DNA from: an uncultured Porphyromonadaceae bacterium
GTDB lineage: Bacteria > Bacteroidota > Bacteroidia > Bacteroidales > Muribaculaceae
Reading direction: 5' to 3'
Assembly (NCBI GenBank): GCA_946187345.1
Contig: CAMHQD010000009.1
Coordinates: 1-64,000 of the forward strand
DNA length: 64,000 nt
Below are positions 52,102 to 60,163 of this stretch, piece after piece. Positions within the stretch are counted from its first letter, which is position 1. Every line of letters begins with the position of its first letter. A model generated the notes under the pieces. The model did not search any database. It saw only the letters and a list, made by a program, of their open reading frames with translations, and was not told the origin of the DNA. The translations under genes and the position numbers were made by a program.

Positions 52102-52131
52102 CAAAGGTAGTCATAATTTTTGTATCGCCAA
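52102..52131 (-). promoter_or_regulatory. minus-strand promoter of the candidate small RNA
   Basis: TACCTTTG at 52109-52102 (minus) has the full -7 box. ATTG about 19 nt upstream is a three-of-four match to the -33 TTTG. Confidence 0.5.
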
Positions 52132-52149
52132 TAGGTTACTTGAAAAAAA

Positions 52150-53334
52150 TCACTTCAAACCGTCAAGAACCAGTCTAATTGCATCCGTTGCCTGTTGCGG
52201 TGTGACTGAGATATAGCTGTATAGTGCCGTAGTGACCTTATCGACGCGATGCCCGAGAATGTAATCCACCACGCTCTCGCTGACCCCTGCCTGAAAAGCG
52301 TGCTGGGCAAACGACTTGCGAGCCGAGTAGTAAATAATTTTCTTGACACCTGCGAGCTGTGCGAGTTTAGGCATAGACCGTGTGAACGCGTCGTGCATCA
52401 GCGATTTTCGCGACGATCTGCCAAACTGCAAAATGCCGTCACTCGCTTTGTATCTGCCAATGATGCCCAATGCCTCATCGGGAATGTCAAATTCGACAAA
52501 CTTATTCATTTTGGGTTTGTTCTTCGTTTTTTCTCTGACATAGTGGATGGTTTTGCGGCACTCATTAAAGTTGATGTTAAGCAAATCCACCATGTTAATG
52601 CCACCGAGATAGTAACTCAACATAAAAGCGTCTCGGGCACAGCCGACTGTCGTGCCGCACTCCACGTCACGGATGCGCTTAACCTCATCAACCGACAACC
52701 ACGACTGGCGGACTTCCTGCGCCGGCAAGTCATACCCGATGAATGGATTGTAAGCAGGAACAGCATAGCGGCACCGTTCAGCGAAATTGAGCAGCACCAT
52801 GATGAACACGAGTTTGTCGCGGCGTGTGTTGGCCGTATAGCCGCGTTCCAGCATGAACTTATTGAACCCTGCGAGTGTGAGGTGGCTGATACGCTCAAAG
52901 AGCATATTCTCGTCGATGAACGCAGTGATGCAGCGGTAGTGTGCGTTGTACCCTTTGCGTGTGCCGTCAGCGATGTTGGCCACTTCCATATATTTCTCAT
53001 AGACTTCCTTGAAAGTCTTGTGCCGGTTAAACTCCGAGTGGGTGATTGAATAGACCAGCTCGGGGCAAGTCAGGCCGTCAATGTAGCCCAGTTCGTCAAT
53101 GGCGTCCTGGTAGTGCTGCACCATCTTGCGGAGTTTTGTGTTCAGGAAAGCGGCATCGCCACGATTGACCACAATGCCGTTCTTGAACTCGCGTGCGTTG
53201 TCTATAATAATAGATGTTGGGATGTAGCGTGTCTCGCCGTTGTGTGCGACCGACACCCTCACTTTGTGCCGTCCGCCCTTGAGTGCCTTTGTCGGCACGA
53301 TGACTGTTCTGATAGTTGCCATGATTTTCGACAA
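52150..53334 (-). CDS. tyrosine-type integrase
   Basis: The 394-residue recombinase has an arm-binding N-terminal region, a SAM-like core-binding domain (KTFKEVYEKYMEVANIADGT) and a catalytic domain with MLSYYLGGINMVDL, YYSARKSFAQHAF (box II Arg, His replaced by Ser) and ILGHRVDKVTTALYSYI (His and nucleophile Tyr). In box I the usual TGLR Arg is replaced (GGIN), as in many Bacteroidales integrases. It should insert the phage at an att site near the right end. Met1 (53334) or Met5 (53322) is the start. The converging early/late transcripts end before it. Confidence 0.92.
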   Translation of the reverse strand: MSKIMATIRTVIVPTKALKGGRHKVRVSVAHNGETRYIPTSIIIDNAREFKNGIVVNRGDAAFLNTKLRKMVQHYQDAIDELGYIDGLTCPELVYSITHSEFNRHKTFKEVYEKYMEVANIADGTRKGYNAHYRCITAFIDENMLFERISHLTLAGFNKFMLERGYTANTRRDKLVFIMVLLNFAERCRYAVPAYNPFIGYDLPAQEVRQSWLSVDEVKRIRDVECGTTVGCARDAFMLSYYLGGINMVDLLNINFNECRKTIHYVREKTKNKPKMNKFVEFDIPDEALGIIGRYKASDGILQFGRSSRKSLMHDAFTRSMPKLAQLAGVKKIIYYSARKSFAQHAFQAGVSESVVDYILGHRVDKVTTALYSYISVTPQQATDAIRLVLDGLK

Positions 53335-53518
53335 TTTTTCGGTAATAAAAAAGGAGATGTTCGATGTTTTTTCGACATTACCAGTGTTTCACCACTGGAC
53401 GATTTCTCATTGATTATTACGCCCAAACTCCCGAATAGTTCGACATTTAGCGGTTTTAGCGAGGAAAATGCCACTTACTTAAGTAAAATTAACGGCAATT
53501 CCAAAAAACGGTTAATTT
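53335..53518. other. presumed prophage-host junction with repeated TTCGACA motifs
   Basis: No gene is seen in these 184 bp. TTCGACA occurs at 53327, 53371 and 53439, and a CCAGTG / CACTGG inverted repeat at 53381-53398. These may be arm-type integrase sites or operator sites. The host transporter gene ends at 53519, so the right att site should lie here; its core cannot be named without the left end. Confidence 0.5.
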
Positions 53519-54526
53519 TTAATCCACTTCTCTGTCGTATCTGGATTTTATGGCATGAGCACGCGCTGATTCTTGGGAATAGTGATGCAACTCGTAACTG
53601 TTCACGATGTTCTGCCATAGCACATAAAATCCGGGGCACACACTGGCTATGGGATTTAAATAGATATACGAAATCCAGATTGCGAACGATGTGTTTTTCT
53701 GCCCCAGCGCCTGCGCGCCCTCAATGGGGAATCGCTCGTGAACGCCTATGTAGTGCCCGGCCGCGTACTGCACAAAACAGACCACCGCCACCACCGCGGC
53801 CATCGCTATCAGGAACCACACACCCACTTCGGCGTGGGCAATGTTCTTCACCGTGATGCCGGTGGTAATCATCAGCGAAAATGCCCACAGATAGAACGAG
53901 AGGTCGGTGATGGATATGATGCGCTTGTGCAGGCGGTGGAAGTAGTGCTTTATCACGTAGGCCACTGCCATTGGGAGCACCAGTATCTCGCACACTCGCT
54001 CCAATATCAGCAGAAACGACTGTAGCACGGTGTATTCCGATTTCAGTTCGATGAGTGGAAATAGAAGTGGAATCGTCAGGGCTGCGAGAAAATTGGAGAT
54101 GAACGTGTAGGTGGTCATGCTCGCGAGGTTGCCGCCAAGTTTCTCGGTCACAACGGCAGCCGCTGTGGCCCCGGGGCCAATAATGCAGATAAGCACGCCC
54201 TCGGCCAGAATCAGGCTACGCCCATGCAAGTCAAAGCCCTTAATCAGACCAAACACCATCGCCACGGTAATTATCTGAAAGGCGCACACCATCCAGTGCC
54301 ACCGCGTGGGGCGCATCTTGTGGAAATTCACTTTGCAGAATGTCACCAGTAGCACCAGAAACAGCACCACCGGCATGAGTGTGTCCATTATAGGGCTGAA
54401 AAAGTCGGCGGCATCGCTAAGCCCGGGTATTAGTGCGAAGATGAGGTAGATTGTGGCACCGGCCGCAATGGCGCATGGCAGTGTCCACTCTTTTATGAAG
54501 TTAATCACTTGTTTCATCATAGCCAT
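53519..54526 (-). CDS. bile acid:sodium symporter (BASS)-family transporter
   Basis: The 335-residue protein has about nine or ten hydrophobic segments and the BASS-type motif GVLICIIGPGATAAAVVTEK with the later EGAQALGQKNTSFAIWISY. It should carry an organic acid with sodium across the inner membrane; the substrate is unknown. It overlaps the upstream helicase gene by 26 bp and is the last gene of a host operon. The prophage lies directly after its 3' end. Confidence 0.82.
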   Translation of the reverse strand: MAMMKQVINFIKEWTLPCAIAAGATIYLIFALIPGLSDAADFFSPIMDTLMPVVLFLVLLVTFCKVNFHKMRPTRWHWMVCAFQIITVAMVFGLIKGFDLHGRSLILAEGVLICIIGPGATAAAVVTEKLGGNLASMTTYTFISNFLAALTIPLLFPLIELKSEYTVLQSFLLILERVCEILVLPMAVAYVIKHYFHRLHKRIISITDLSFYLWAFSLMITTGITVKNIAHAEVGVWFLIAMAAVVAVVCFVQYAAGHYIGVHERFPIEGAQALGQKNTSFAIWISYIYLNPIASVCPGFYVLWQNIVNSYELHHYSQESARAHAIKSRYDREVD

Positions 54527-56390
54527 TGAGTTTGCGGATATAGTGGTAGAGTTTGTTATAGAACGGATGCCGGGTCATGGTGGTGGCGTCGCCCAGTACA
54601 AATAGTTTCATTCTGGCCCGGGTCATGGCCACGTTCATGCGGCGCAGGTCGCGCAAGAATCCTATTTGGCCGTCGTCGTTAGAGCGAACCAAGCTAATCA
54701 TAATCACGTCGCGCTCCTGTCCCTGAAATCCATCCACGGTGTTCACCGAAATCTGGCGCCGTAGCGGCTTGAAGTATTCGCTTTTCTTGAGCAGTCGGCG
54801 CAAGTATTGAACCTGAGCGCGATAAGGCGATATGATGCCCACGTCTATTCGCTCGTCAACTATTCGCTCGCGCCCTATTCGCTCAAAGTAACTCTGCAGT
54901 GTGGCCAGTGTGAGGGCGGCTTCGTCACGATTGATGCGCCCGAAACTCTCTCCCACAAACTCCTCGCGGTACTCACCGGCAGTGTCAATCCATGTGATGG
55001 CTGTATCCAGGTCCAGTATGCTGCGACTGTGCACCTCGGGGGCGCACTGAACGCGCCCATCATAGAACCAGTTGCTCGAAAATCGCATAATATCTTCATT
55101 CATGCGATATTGTACCTGTAATAGGGTGACGGTTTGCGGCTGATTCTCCACAATTTTCTCCATCAGTGTTTTGCCCAGACCGCCGTTGACGGCTTCGATG
55201 CTCTTCACAGTGGGTGGCAACTGGCAGTGGTCGCCGGCCAGAATCACGCGGTCGGCCTTGCGAATCGCAATCCAGCATGCCGCTTCCAGGGCTTGGGCCG
55301 CCTCGTCGATAAACAGGGTGCCGAAGCGGTAGCCATCCAGAGTGCGGCTGGCACTTCCGGCAAGGGTACACGCTATAACTCGGGCTTGCCCCATTAGGGC
55401 ATTATGGATACGGATTTCCAGTTCCGTGATGCGGCTCTTGAGGCGGTCCACCTTCTGGTGGTAGTTGTTGTCGCCGCGTTTTCGCGAGCCTTGAACCTCG
55501 CGCAAGGCCTTGCGCAAAGCCCACAGCTGAGGATAGTCGGCGTGTGCTTCATAGCGACGCTCGTAGGTGAGCGCAAGCATTTTGTCGGTTACACGTGCCG
55601 GATTTCCTATCCGCAACACGTCTATGCCTCGGTTGCCCAGCTGCTCGCTAATCCAGTCCACGGCCATGTTGCTCTGCGCGCACACCAGCACCTGGTTTTC
55701 GCGCCGCAGGGTTTCGTAGATGGCTTCAACCAGAGTCGTGGTCTTACCGGTCCCCGGTGGGCCGTGAACCACAGCCACGTCTTTGGCGGTAAGCACGCTG
55801 TTCACGGCCTTCTGCTGACTTGCGTTGAGCCAGGGAAACTGAATGGGCTGCAGTTGCAGCGTGGCCGTGGGTAGCAGGCCGTAGAACGTGTCGCGCAACT
55901 CGGCCAGGCGATTGCCTTTGGCATTGATTGCGCGTTCCAGTGCCTCGGTCATGAGGCGGTAAGTGGTTTCGTCGAACGACAGTTGCACGCCCAGCCGCTC
56001 AGTGCTCTGCAGATGGCTCACGGTGGCCGGATCGCTCACGCTCACCACCATGCGGTTCTCCTCGGCGTAACTCACGGTGCCGCCAAACTTCAGGTAGTGC
56101 AGACTGTCGCTACCGTCAACGCTGAAGAACATTACCTGCTTGCCGGGCTCGAAATTGTGCTCGATTTCGGTGTCGTCATCGCGGAAAATCTCAATCACCA
56201 GCGAATTGAGCGAGTTGTAGTAGGAACGCCCTGTGCGTGCGGGATACCAGCAGTCGCCTCGCTTCACTTTGCGTGCCACGCCCCACGTCTCGGTGAGCCG
56301 CTGAAATTCCTCTTTCTCGGCTGTGTATTCCAGTTTCAGCAGTTCGCGTTGACGGAGCAGTGATTGTATGGCGTTAGGTTTCGTACTCAC
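54501..56390 (-). CDS. Upf1/IGHMBP2-like SF1 DNA/RNA helicase
   Basis: The 629-residue protein has the SF1 motifs: Walker A GPPGTGKT, CAQSNMAVDWI (Ia), DEAAQA (II), GDHCQLPPT (III), QYRMNEDIM (IV), VDGFQGQERDVI (V) and NVAMTRARMKL (VI). The N-terminal part (about 1-170) matches the beta-barrel region of this family. It acts on nucleic acid in the cytoplasm. It is coupled to the DUF4294 gene (4 bp overlap) and to the transporter gene. Confidence 0.92.
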   Translation of the reverse strand: MSTKPNAIQSLLRQRELLKLEYTAEKEEFQRLTETWGVARKVKRGDCWYPARTGRSYYNSLNSLVIEIFRDDDTEIEHNFEPGKQVMFFSVDGSDSLHYLKFGGTVSYAEENRMVVSVSDPATVSHLQSTERLGVQLSFDETTYRLMTEALERAINAKGNRLAELRDTFYGLLPTATLQLQPIQFPWLNASQQKAVNSVLTAKDVAVVHGPPGTGKTTTLVEAIYETLRRENQVLVCAQSNMAVDWISEQLGNRGIDVLRIGNPARVTDKMLALTYERRYEAHADYPQLWALRKALREVQGSRKRGDNNYHQKVDRLKSRITELEIRIHNALMGQARVIACTLAGSASRTLDGYRFGTLFIDEAAQALEAACWIAIRKADRVILAGDHCQLPPTVKSIEAVNGGLGKTLMEKIVENQPQTVTLLQVQYRMNEDIMRFSSNWFYDGRVQCAPEVHSRSILDLDTAITWIDTAGEYREEFVGESFGRINRDEAALTLATLQSYFERIGRERIVDERIDVGIISPYRAQVQYLRRLLKKSEYFKPLRRQISVNTVDGFQGQERDVIMISLVRSNDDGQIGFLRDLRRMNVAMTRARMKLFVLGDATTMTRHPFYNKLYHYIRKLNGYDETSD

Positions 56391-57034
56391 AACGTGCCTT
56401 GTTCCACCCTTACGCAGATACGTTCTATCATGGCGTCGTTCTTGTCCTTGTCGGGGTGGTAGCCGGCTTTCATGTTCACCCCGAAGAAGCGCCCGAATGT
56501 TTGCCAGAATCCGGCCCGGAACGTGCCCAAAAATGCCTTAACGATGCTATATGAGTTCTGGTTGGTCTCGCGATTGATGAGCTTTATCAGCATTTTACCC
56601 TGCGACTTGGTCATCTTTTTCATCTCGGGCTTGTATTGCCTGAAGATTTCTTTCTCAAACCGCTTCAGGTATTCTTCTTTCTCTTTCTTGGTCTTGTAGG
56701 TCTCCAGATACTCGTAGGTCTCGAGCAGCGTTACGCTGATCACTTTGGCGTAGGGTAGGGTGCGCTTCACGTCACGCACCGTTTTCCAGTAAAACTCTTC
56801 TTCTTTCTTGTTGCGAAATCGCTCGCGGGGGTAGATGATGATGGGGTTGAACACAAGCATCATCAGCGTGTCGCCGGTTTCTTCCTCCACAAAGTGATAC
56901 ATGCCGGCCCACACTTTTCGCGTCAGGCCGGGCAACTGCTCCAAGTCGGGCATCTCAGGCTCGTTCTGGGCAAGGGCCGGTACAGTCGCGAAAGCGGCAC
57001 CTATGAGCGTCAATATCATTAAGAGTCGTTTCAT
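56387..57034 (-). CDS. DUF4294 protein, exported
   Basis: The 215-residue protein has a signal peptide (MKRLLMILTLIGAAFATVPA-LA), then the DUF4294 core: RERFRNKKEEEFYWKTVRDV, KRTLPYAKVISVTLLETYEY, MTKSQGKMLIKLINRETNQN and TFRAGFWQTFGRFFGVNMKA. The family is common in Bacteroidales with unknown function. It is the first gene of the operon with the helicase and transporter. Confidence 0.88.
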   Translation of the reverse strand: MKRLLMILTLIGAAFATVPALAQNEPEMPDLEQLPGLTRKVWAGMYHFVEEETGDTLMMLVFNPIIIYPRERFRNKKEEEFYWKTVRDVKRTLPYAKVISVTLLETYEYLETYKTKKEKEEYLKRFEKEIFRQYKPEMKKMTKSQGKMLIKLINRETNQNSYSIVKAFLGTFRAGFWQTFGRFFGVNMKAGYHPDKDKNDAMIERICVRVEQGTL

Positions 57035-57042
57035 TACGCCGG

Positions 57043-57076
57043 CAAAGGTAAATATTTCTTGCTAAATGGTGGCAAA
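57043..57076 (-). promoter_or_regulatory. host promoter of the DUF4294 operon
   Basis: TACCTTTG (57050-57043, minus) with TTTG (57076-57073) 22 nt upstream fits the Bacteroidetes promoter. The start codon follows within 9 bp, so the message would be almost leaderless. Confidence 0.7.
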
Positions 57077-57120
57077 GTTGGATGGTTAAACTTTGTTGTA
57101 CAAGCAATTTCGGGTGTGCG

Positions 57121-58539
57121 TCAGTCGCGGACAAGGCGTTTCTTGCCGTTGCTGATGACGATGCCCCTGCTGTCGGGGCCCACCGGCTGGCCCAGCAGGT
57201 TGTAGCGCTGACCATCGGGGGTGGAGATGTCTCGAACAACACTTTCCACGCCGGCTCCGTCGCTTGCCGGGATAAAAATCACTTCTCCCAGCGAGGGATT
57301 GTCGGCCTTGTGATACACACATGTTTCGATTAGTTCGGGTGTCTGTTGGGCCACGCTCCAAGTGTTGCCCTGGGCATAGAGCGTGGCTGTGCCGTTGTTT
57401 GCCAAGTCGCACCGGGCATACTCGGCATCTCCGTTTCCGTTGTTGCTGAATGTGTTGTTCCCGGGGTTGTAGTCGGCTGCCAGCGGGTCGGCGGTTTTGC
57501 CGCAGTTTACTTCGTTGGCACCTATCACGGTGATTCCCCAGTAGTGGCCGGTGATGGTGTTGCCACTCACCACGGCCGTGGTGGTGCCGTATGGGTTAGT
57601 GATGTTGATGCCGCTACCGCCACTCATCGGGTTGGCAATGAAGTGATTGTCGCTAATCTCGTTGTCGCAGACGCTCACGTTGCCGCCGCCGGTAATGGTG
57701 ATGCCGTAGGAGTTGTCTTTCACCACGTTGCGGCTCACCGTGCAGGTGTTAGTGAAGTCCATGCTGAGTAGGTTGCTCAACGCGATGCCACCGGCGCGCG
57801 TCACCACTGCTCGTCCTATCACGCTATTGTCGGTGATGACGATGTCGTTATCGCCACTGCAGGTTAGATTAATAGCCGGCAACAGCCGCTCCGACGTGCC
57901 ATTACCGGTGAACTCGCAGTGGCTGATGGTGATGCCTACCGGCGTGTTGGCTCCTGAGGCCACGCATCCGCCATAGCTTCCGGTAAATAAGCACTCGGTG
58001 ATGGCATTGCCGCTGCCTACTGCCGTGAAGTTCACCGCATTACTGCTCAGCCGGCCGTTGTGGTTCTTAAACTGACAGTTGTCGAGCGTCAAACTACCTT
58101 GTGGCGAGCCAAACGAAATCCCTACGAACTCAAAAGTAACATTGCTGAAGCGGCACTGTGCCTTGTCGCAAAACACTCTGATGCCTTGCGCCGTCTGCGC
58201 CGCGTCATCGTCGGTGGCGGTGAGGGTGGCGCCGTTCTCTACCTCAGCCATGATGTCGCCGTTGACGCACAATCGCGCGTCGGCGGCAAACTTGACCACA
58301 TCGCCGTCGGCGATTCTTAGCGTGTTGCCGTCGGCAATAGTGAGCTCACTGCCGCTTACCGTAAGACCGCCGCCGTCGAGCGTTATTTCCTCGTCACTTG
58401 TGGGCCCGAAAACGTATTCACCGTCCTTGATAGTTACTCCACTACCGCTGATTGCGGCCAGAGAAGCGAAAGTGTATTCCTTGGCTACCGCACTGGCGGA
58501 GAGTGCTATAAAAATGCAAAATGCGTAAAATTTCCTCAT
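57121..58539 (-). CDS. secreted right-handed parallel beta-helix protein
   Basis: The 472-residue protein has a signal peptide (MRKFYAFCIFIALSASAVAK), then many beta-helix coils (NVTFEFVGISFGSPQGSLTL; ISHCEFTGNG; ISDNHFIANPMSGGSGINIT), typical of pectate-lyase-like folds, and a C-terminal motif YNLLGQP ... IVISNGKKRLV like the sorting tails of Bacteroidales secreted proteins. It is likely surface-bound or secreted and may bind or cut polysaccharide; no catalytic site is clear. Confidence 0.8.
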   Translation of the reverse strand: MRKFYAFCIFIALSASAVAKEYTFASLAAISGSGVTIKDGEYVFGPTSDEEITLDGGGLTVSGSELTIADGNTLRIADGDVVKFAADARLCVNGDIMAEVENGATLTATDDDAAQTAQGIRVFCDKAQCRFSNVTFEFVGISFGSPQGSLTLDNCQFKNHNGRLSSNAVNFTAVGSGNAITECLFTGSYGGCVASGANTPVGITISHCEFTGNGTSERLLPAINLTCSGDNDIVITDNSVIGRAVVTRAGGIALSNLLSMDFTNTCTVSRNVVKDNSYGITITGGGNVSVCDNEISDNHFIANPMSGGSGINITNPYGTTTAVVSGNTITGHYWGITVIGANEVNCGKTADPLAADYNPGNNTFSNNGNGDAEYARCDLANNGTATLYAQGNTWSVAQQTPELIETCVYHKADNPSLGEVIFIPASDGAGVESVVRDISTPDGQRYNLLGQPVGPDSRGIVISNGKKRLVRD

Positions 58540-58870
58540 AATCCCTTTATGTGGTTACAAAAAACTGTGCAAAGTTACACTAAATCTTGCTCTTTTCACC
58601 GCATTTGGCTCGGTTTCCCCCTAAAAAAATACCTTTACGATGTCGCACAGCTATAAAACACGCTATTAAACATAGATTCGGCCGGTAGTAGCCGGCTTTT
58701 CAAGACATGAAATGAGCCTATGTGCGGAATTGGAGAGGGGTAAAATGCAACGATGATGCCAAAGAATTGACATCACCGCTGTTTCAAAATCTTGTCGGGG
58801 TGAGAGGATTTCTTCAGTAACATTATGAGTTTCCATGACGATAATTCATAAATAGTTTCGGTCTTAAAAC
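58540..58870. other. 330-bp intergenic region between host gene and second element
   Basis: CAAAGTTA (58570-58577) is a minus-strand TAACTTTG box for the beta-helix gene. A GCCGG-TAGTAG-CCGGC hairpin followed by TTTT (58681-58700) is a weak + strand terminator. The rest shows no gene and may hold the boundary of the second element. Confidence 0.55.
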
Positions 58871-59239
58871 TCATTGATGTTGTCCCAATGTTGTCCCGGT
58901 TTGAGCTAGTAAAATCTGGATTGTACGCTCCTTTTCCTTAAGAAGTTCCTTGAGTGCCGCCACTTCATTCGCAGTGATTGTCACCGCCGCGTTGGCGTTG
59001 CCGATTACTGTAGTCGCCTGCACGTTTGACACGCTAACCTGCGCCTCATCGTCAAAGAAATACGACGGTGACACACCGATTAAACCACAGATGCGGTCAA
59101 GGAGTGAGCAGTCGATGCTCTCCTTGCGCATAATAGCCGACAGGTAGGTGGGCGTGATGCCCAGCTCGGCGGCGAGATCTTTCTTGACGAGTCGCTTCTC
59201 CTCAATCAATCTCTTTAGTTCGTTTCCAATATTTTTCAT
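58871..59239 (-). CDS. XRE-family repressor (second element)
   Basis: The 122-residue protein starts MKNIGNELKRLIEEKRLVKK with an XRE HTH (DLAAELGITPTYLSAIMRKE) followed by an Asn/Val-rich linker and a C-terminal coiled coil (AALKELLKEKERTIQILLAQ). This is a common lysogeny-repressor layout in Bacteroides phages. Start 59239 is chosen; the longer frame runs through the shared operator. It is divergent from the Cro-like gene. Confidence 0.82.
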   Translation of the reverse strand: MKNIGNELKRLIEEKRLVKKDLAAELGITPTYLSAIMRKESIDCSLLDRICGLIGVSPSYFFDDEAQVSVSNVQATTVIGNANAAVTITANEVAALKELLKEKERTIQILLAQTGTTLGQHQ

Positions 59240-59361
59240 AAAACAAAATGTTAAATTATCTAAAACTTTTAGTTTGAAGTTGAACAAATAGTTTGAGTTT
59301 ATAAAAATAGACGTATATTTGCGGCAGTAAAAGTACAACAATTATTGCAAATACAATCATT
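59240..59361. promoter_or_regulatory. divergent promoter/operator region of the second element
   Basis: TTTG (59292-59295), 18 nt, TATATTTG (59314-59321) form the rightward promoter. TAGTTTGA occurs twice, near 59269 and 59290, as candidate operator repeats for the repressor or Cro-like protein. Confidence 0.65.
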
Positions 59362-59604
59362 ATGGACTCAAAAAACAACGAAATTCGCAAAGATTCGATT
59401 GCGCTGCGCGACTTCCTGGCCCGCTATGCCAACCACAGCAAAACGTATGTCATTGACAAGATATGCGAAGGCTGCCTTGTGCCGCGTTACACCGTCTTCA
59501 ACTGGTGCAGAGGTTTGGCTCGTATCCCTGAACTTCACAAGCGCAAAATTGAGGAAATTTTTTCAGAGCGCATCTTTGATTCTCTAACTATTTGTGAAAA
59601 ATGA
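59362..59604 (+). CDS. Cro-like small DNA-binding protein
   Basis: The 80-residue basic protein (MDSKNNEIRKDSIALRDFLA) has a helix-turn-helix-like core SKTYVIDKICEGCLVPRYTV, FNWCRGLARIP. It is divergent from the repressor gene and first in the rightward operon, the place of Cro or an early activator. Confidence 0.68.
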   Translation: MDSKNNEIRKDSIALRDFLARYANHSKTYVIDKICEGCLVPRYTVFNWCRGLARIPELHKRKIEEIFSERIFDSLTICEK

Positions 59605-59605
59605 C

Positions 59606-60163
59606 ATGGGCATGCCATTGAGAACCGAGTTTTACACCTATGAGGATGAGTTGTGGTATCGCACGCCCGATGGCCACACCGAGCGTCTGACTGAGCGCCA
59701 TCACGATGTTATCAATGATGTGCTCGACAAGATTGAGACGCTCTACCCGAAAGCATTCGTTGCGCTGAGCAAAGAGTATGAGCGTTGTTTGCCCAACGTG
59801 TCGCTTTACCGCTATCGCATGGTGCTTCGCTTCTGCAAGTGCAATTTCGGCAACATCGACAACATTGCCGACATCGACCACTATGGCCGGTTCCATCTGG
59901 AGTGTGTGCCGTGTCCGCTTCGCGGCGAGTGTCGGCAGGAAGGTGTGATTTGTCACCCGGAGTTCGACAGTCGCTTGAGTGAAGCCGAGAAACGTGTGCT
60001 GCGTCTCTGGTATGATGGAATGTGCAAGGAAGCGATTGCCGAGCAGTTATATTTATCAATCCATACAGTAAACAACCATATCCGCAACGCTTTTGCCCGG
60101 CTTGGCATCCACGAGAAAGCCGAGTTTTTCAGGTATGCGGAATCAAACCATTTGTTTGAATGA
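59606..60163 (+). CDS. LuxR-type HTH regulator with Cys cluster
   Basis: The 185-residue protein has a middle with CKCNFGN, CVPCPLRGECRQEGVIC, a likely metal site, and a C-terminal LuxR/GerE-type HTH: LSEAEKRVLRLWYDGMCKEA, IAEQLYLSIHTVNNHIRNAF, ARLGIHEKAEFF. GTG 59594 is an alternative start overlapping the previous gene by 11 bp. Such regulators precede primase genes in Bacteroides phages and may switch on early genes. It overlaps the primase start by 4 bp. Confidence 0.78.
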   Translation: MGMPLRTEFYTYEDELWYRTPDGHTERLTERHHDVINDVLDKIETLYPKAFVALSKEYERCLPNVSLYRYRMVLRFCKCNFGNIDNIADIDHYGRFHLECVPCPLRGECRQEGVICHPEFDSRLSEAEKRVLRLWYDGMCKEAIAEQLYLSIHTVNNHIRNAFARLGIHEKAEFFRYAESNHLFE

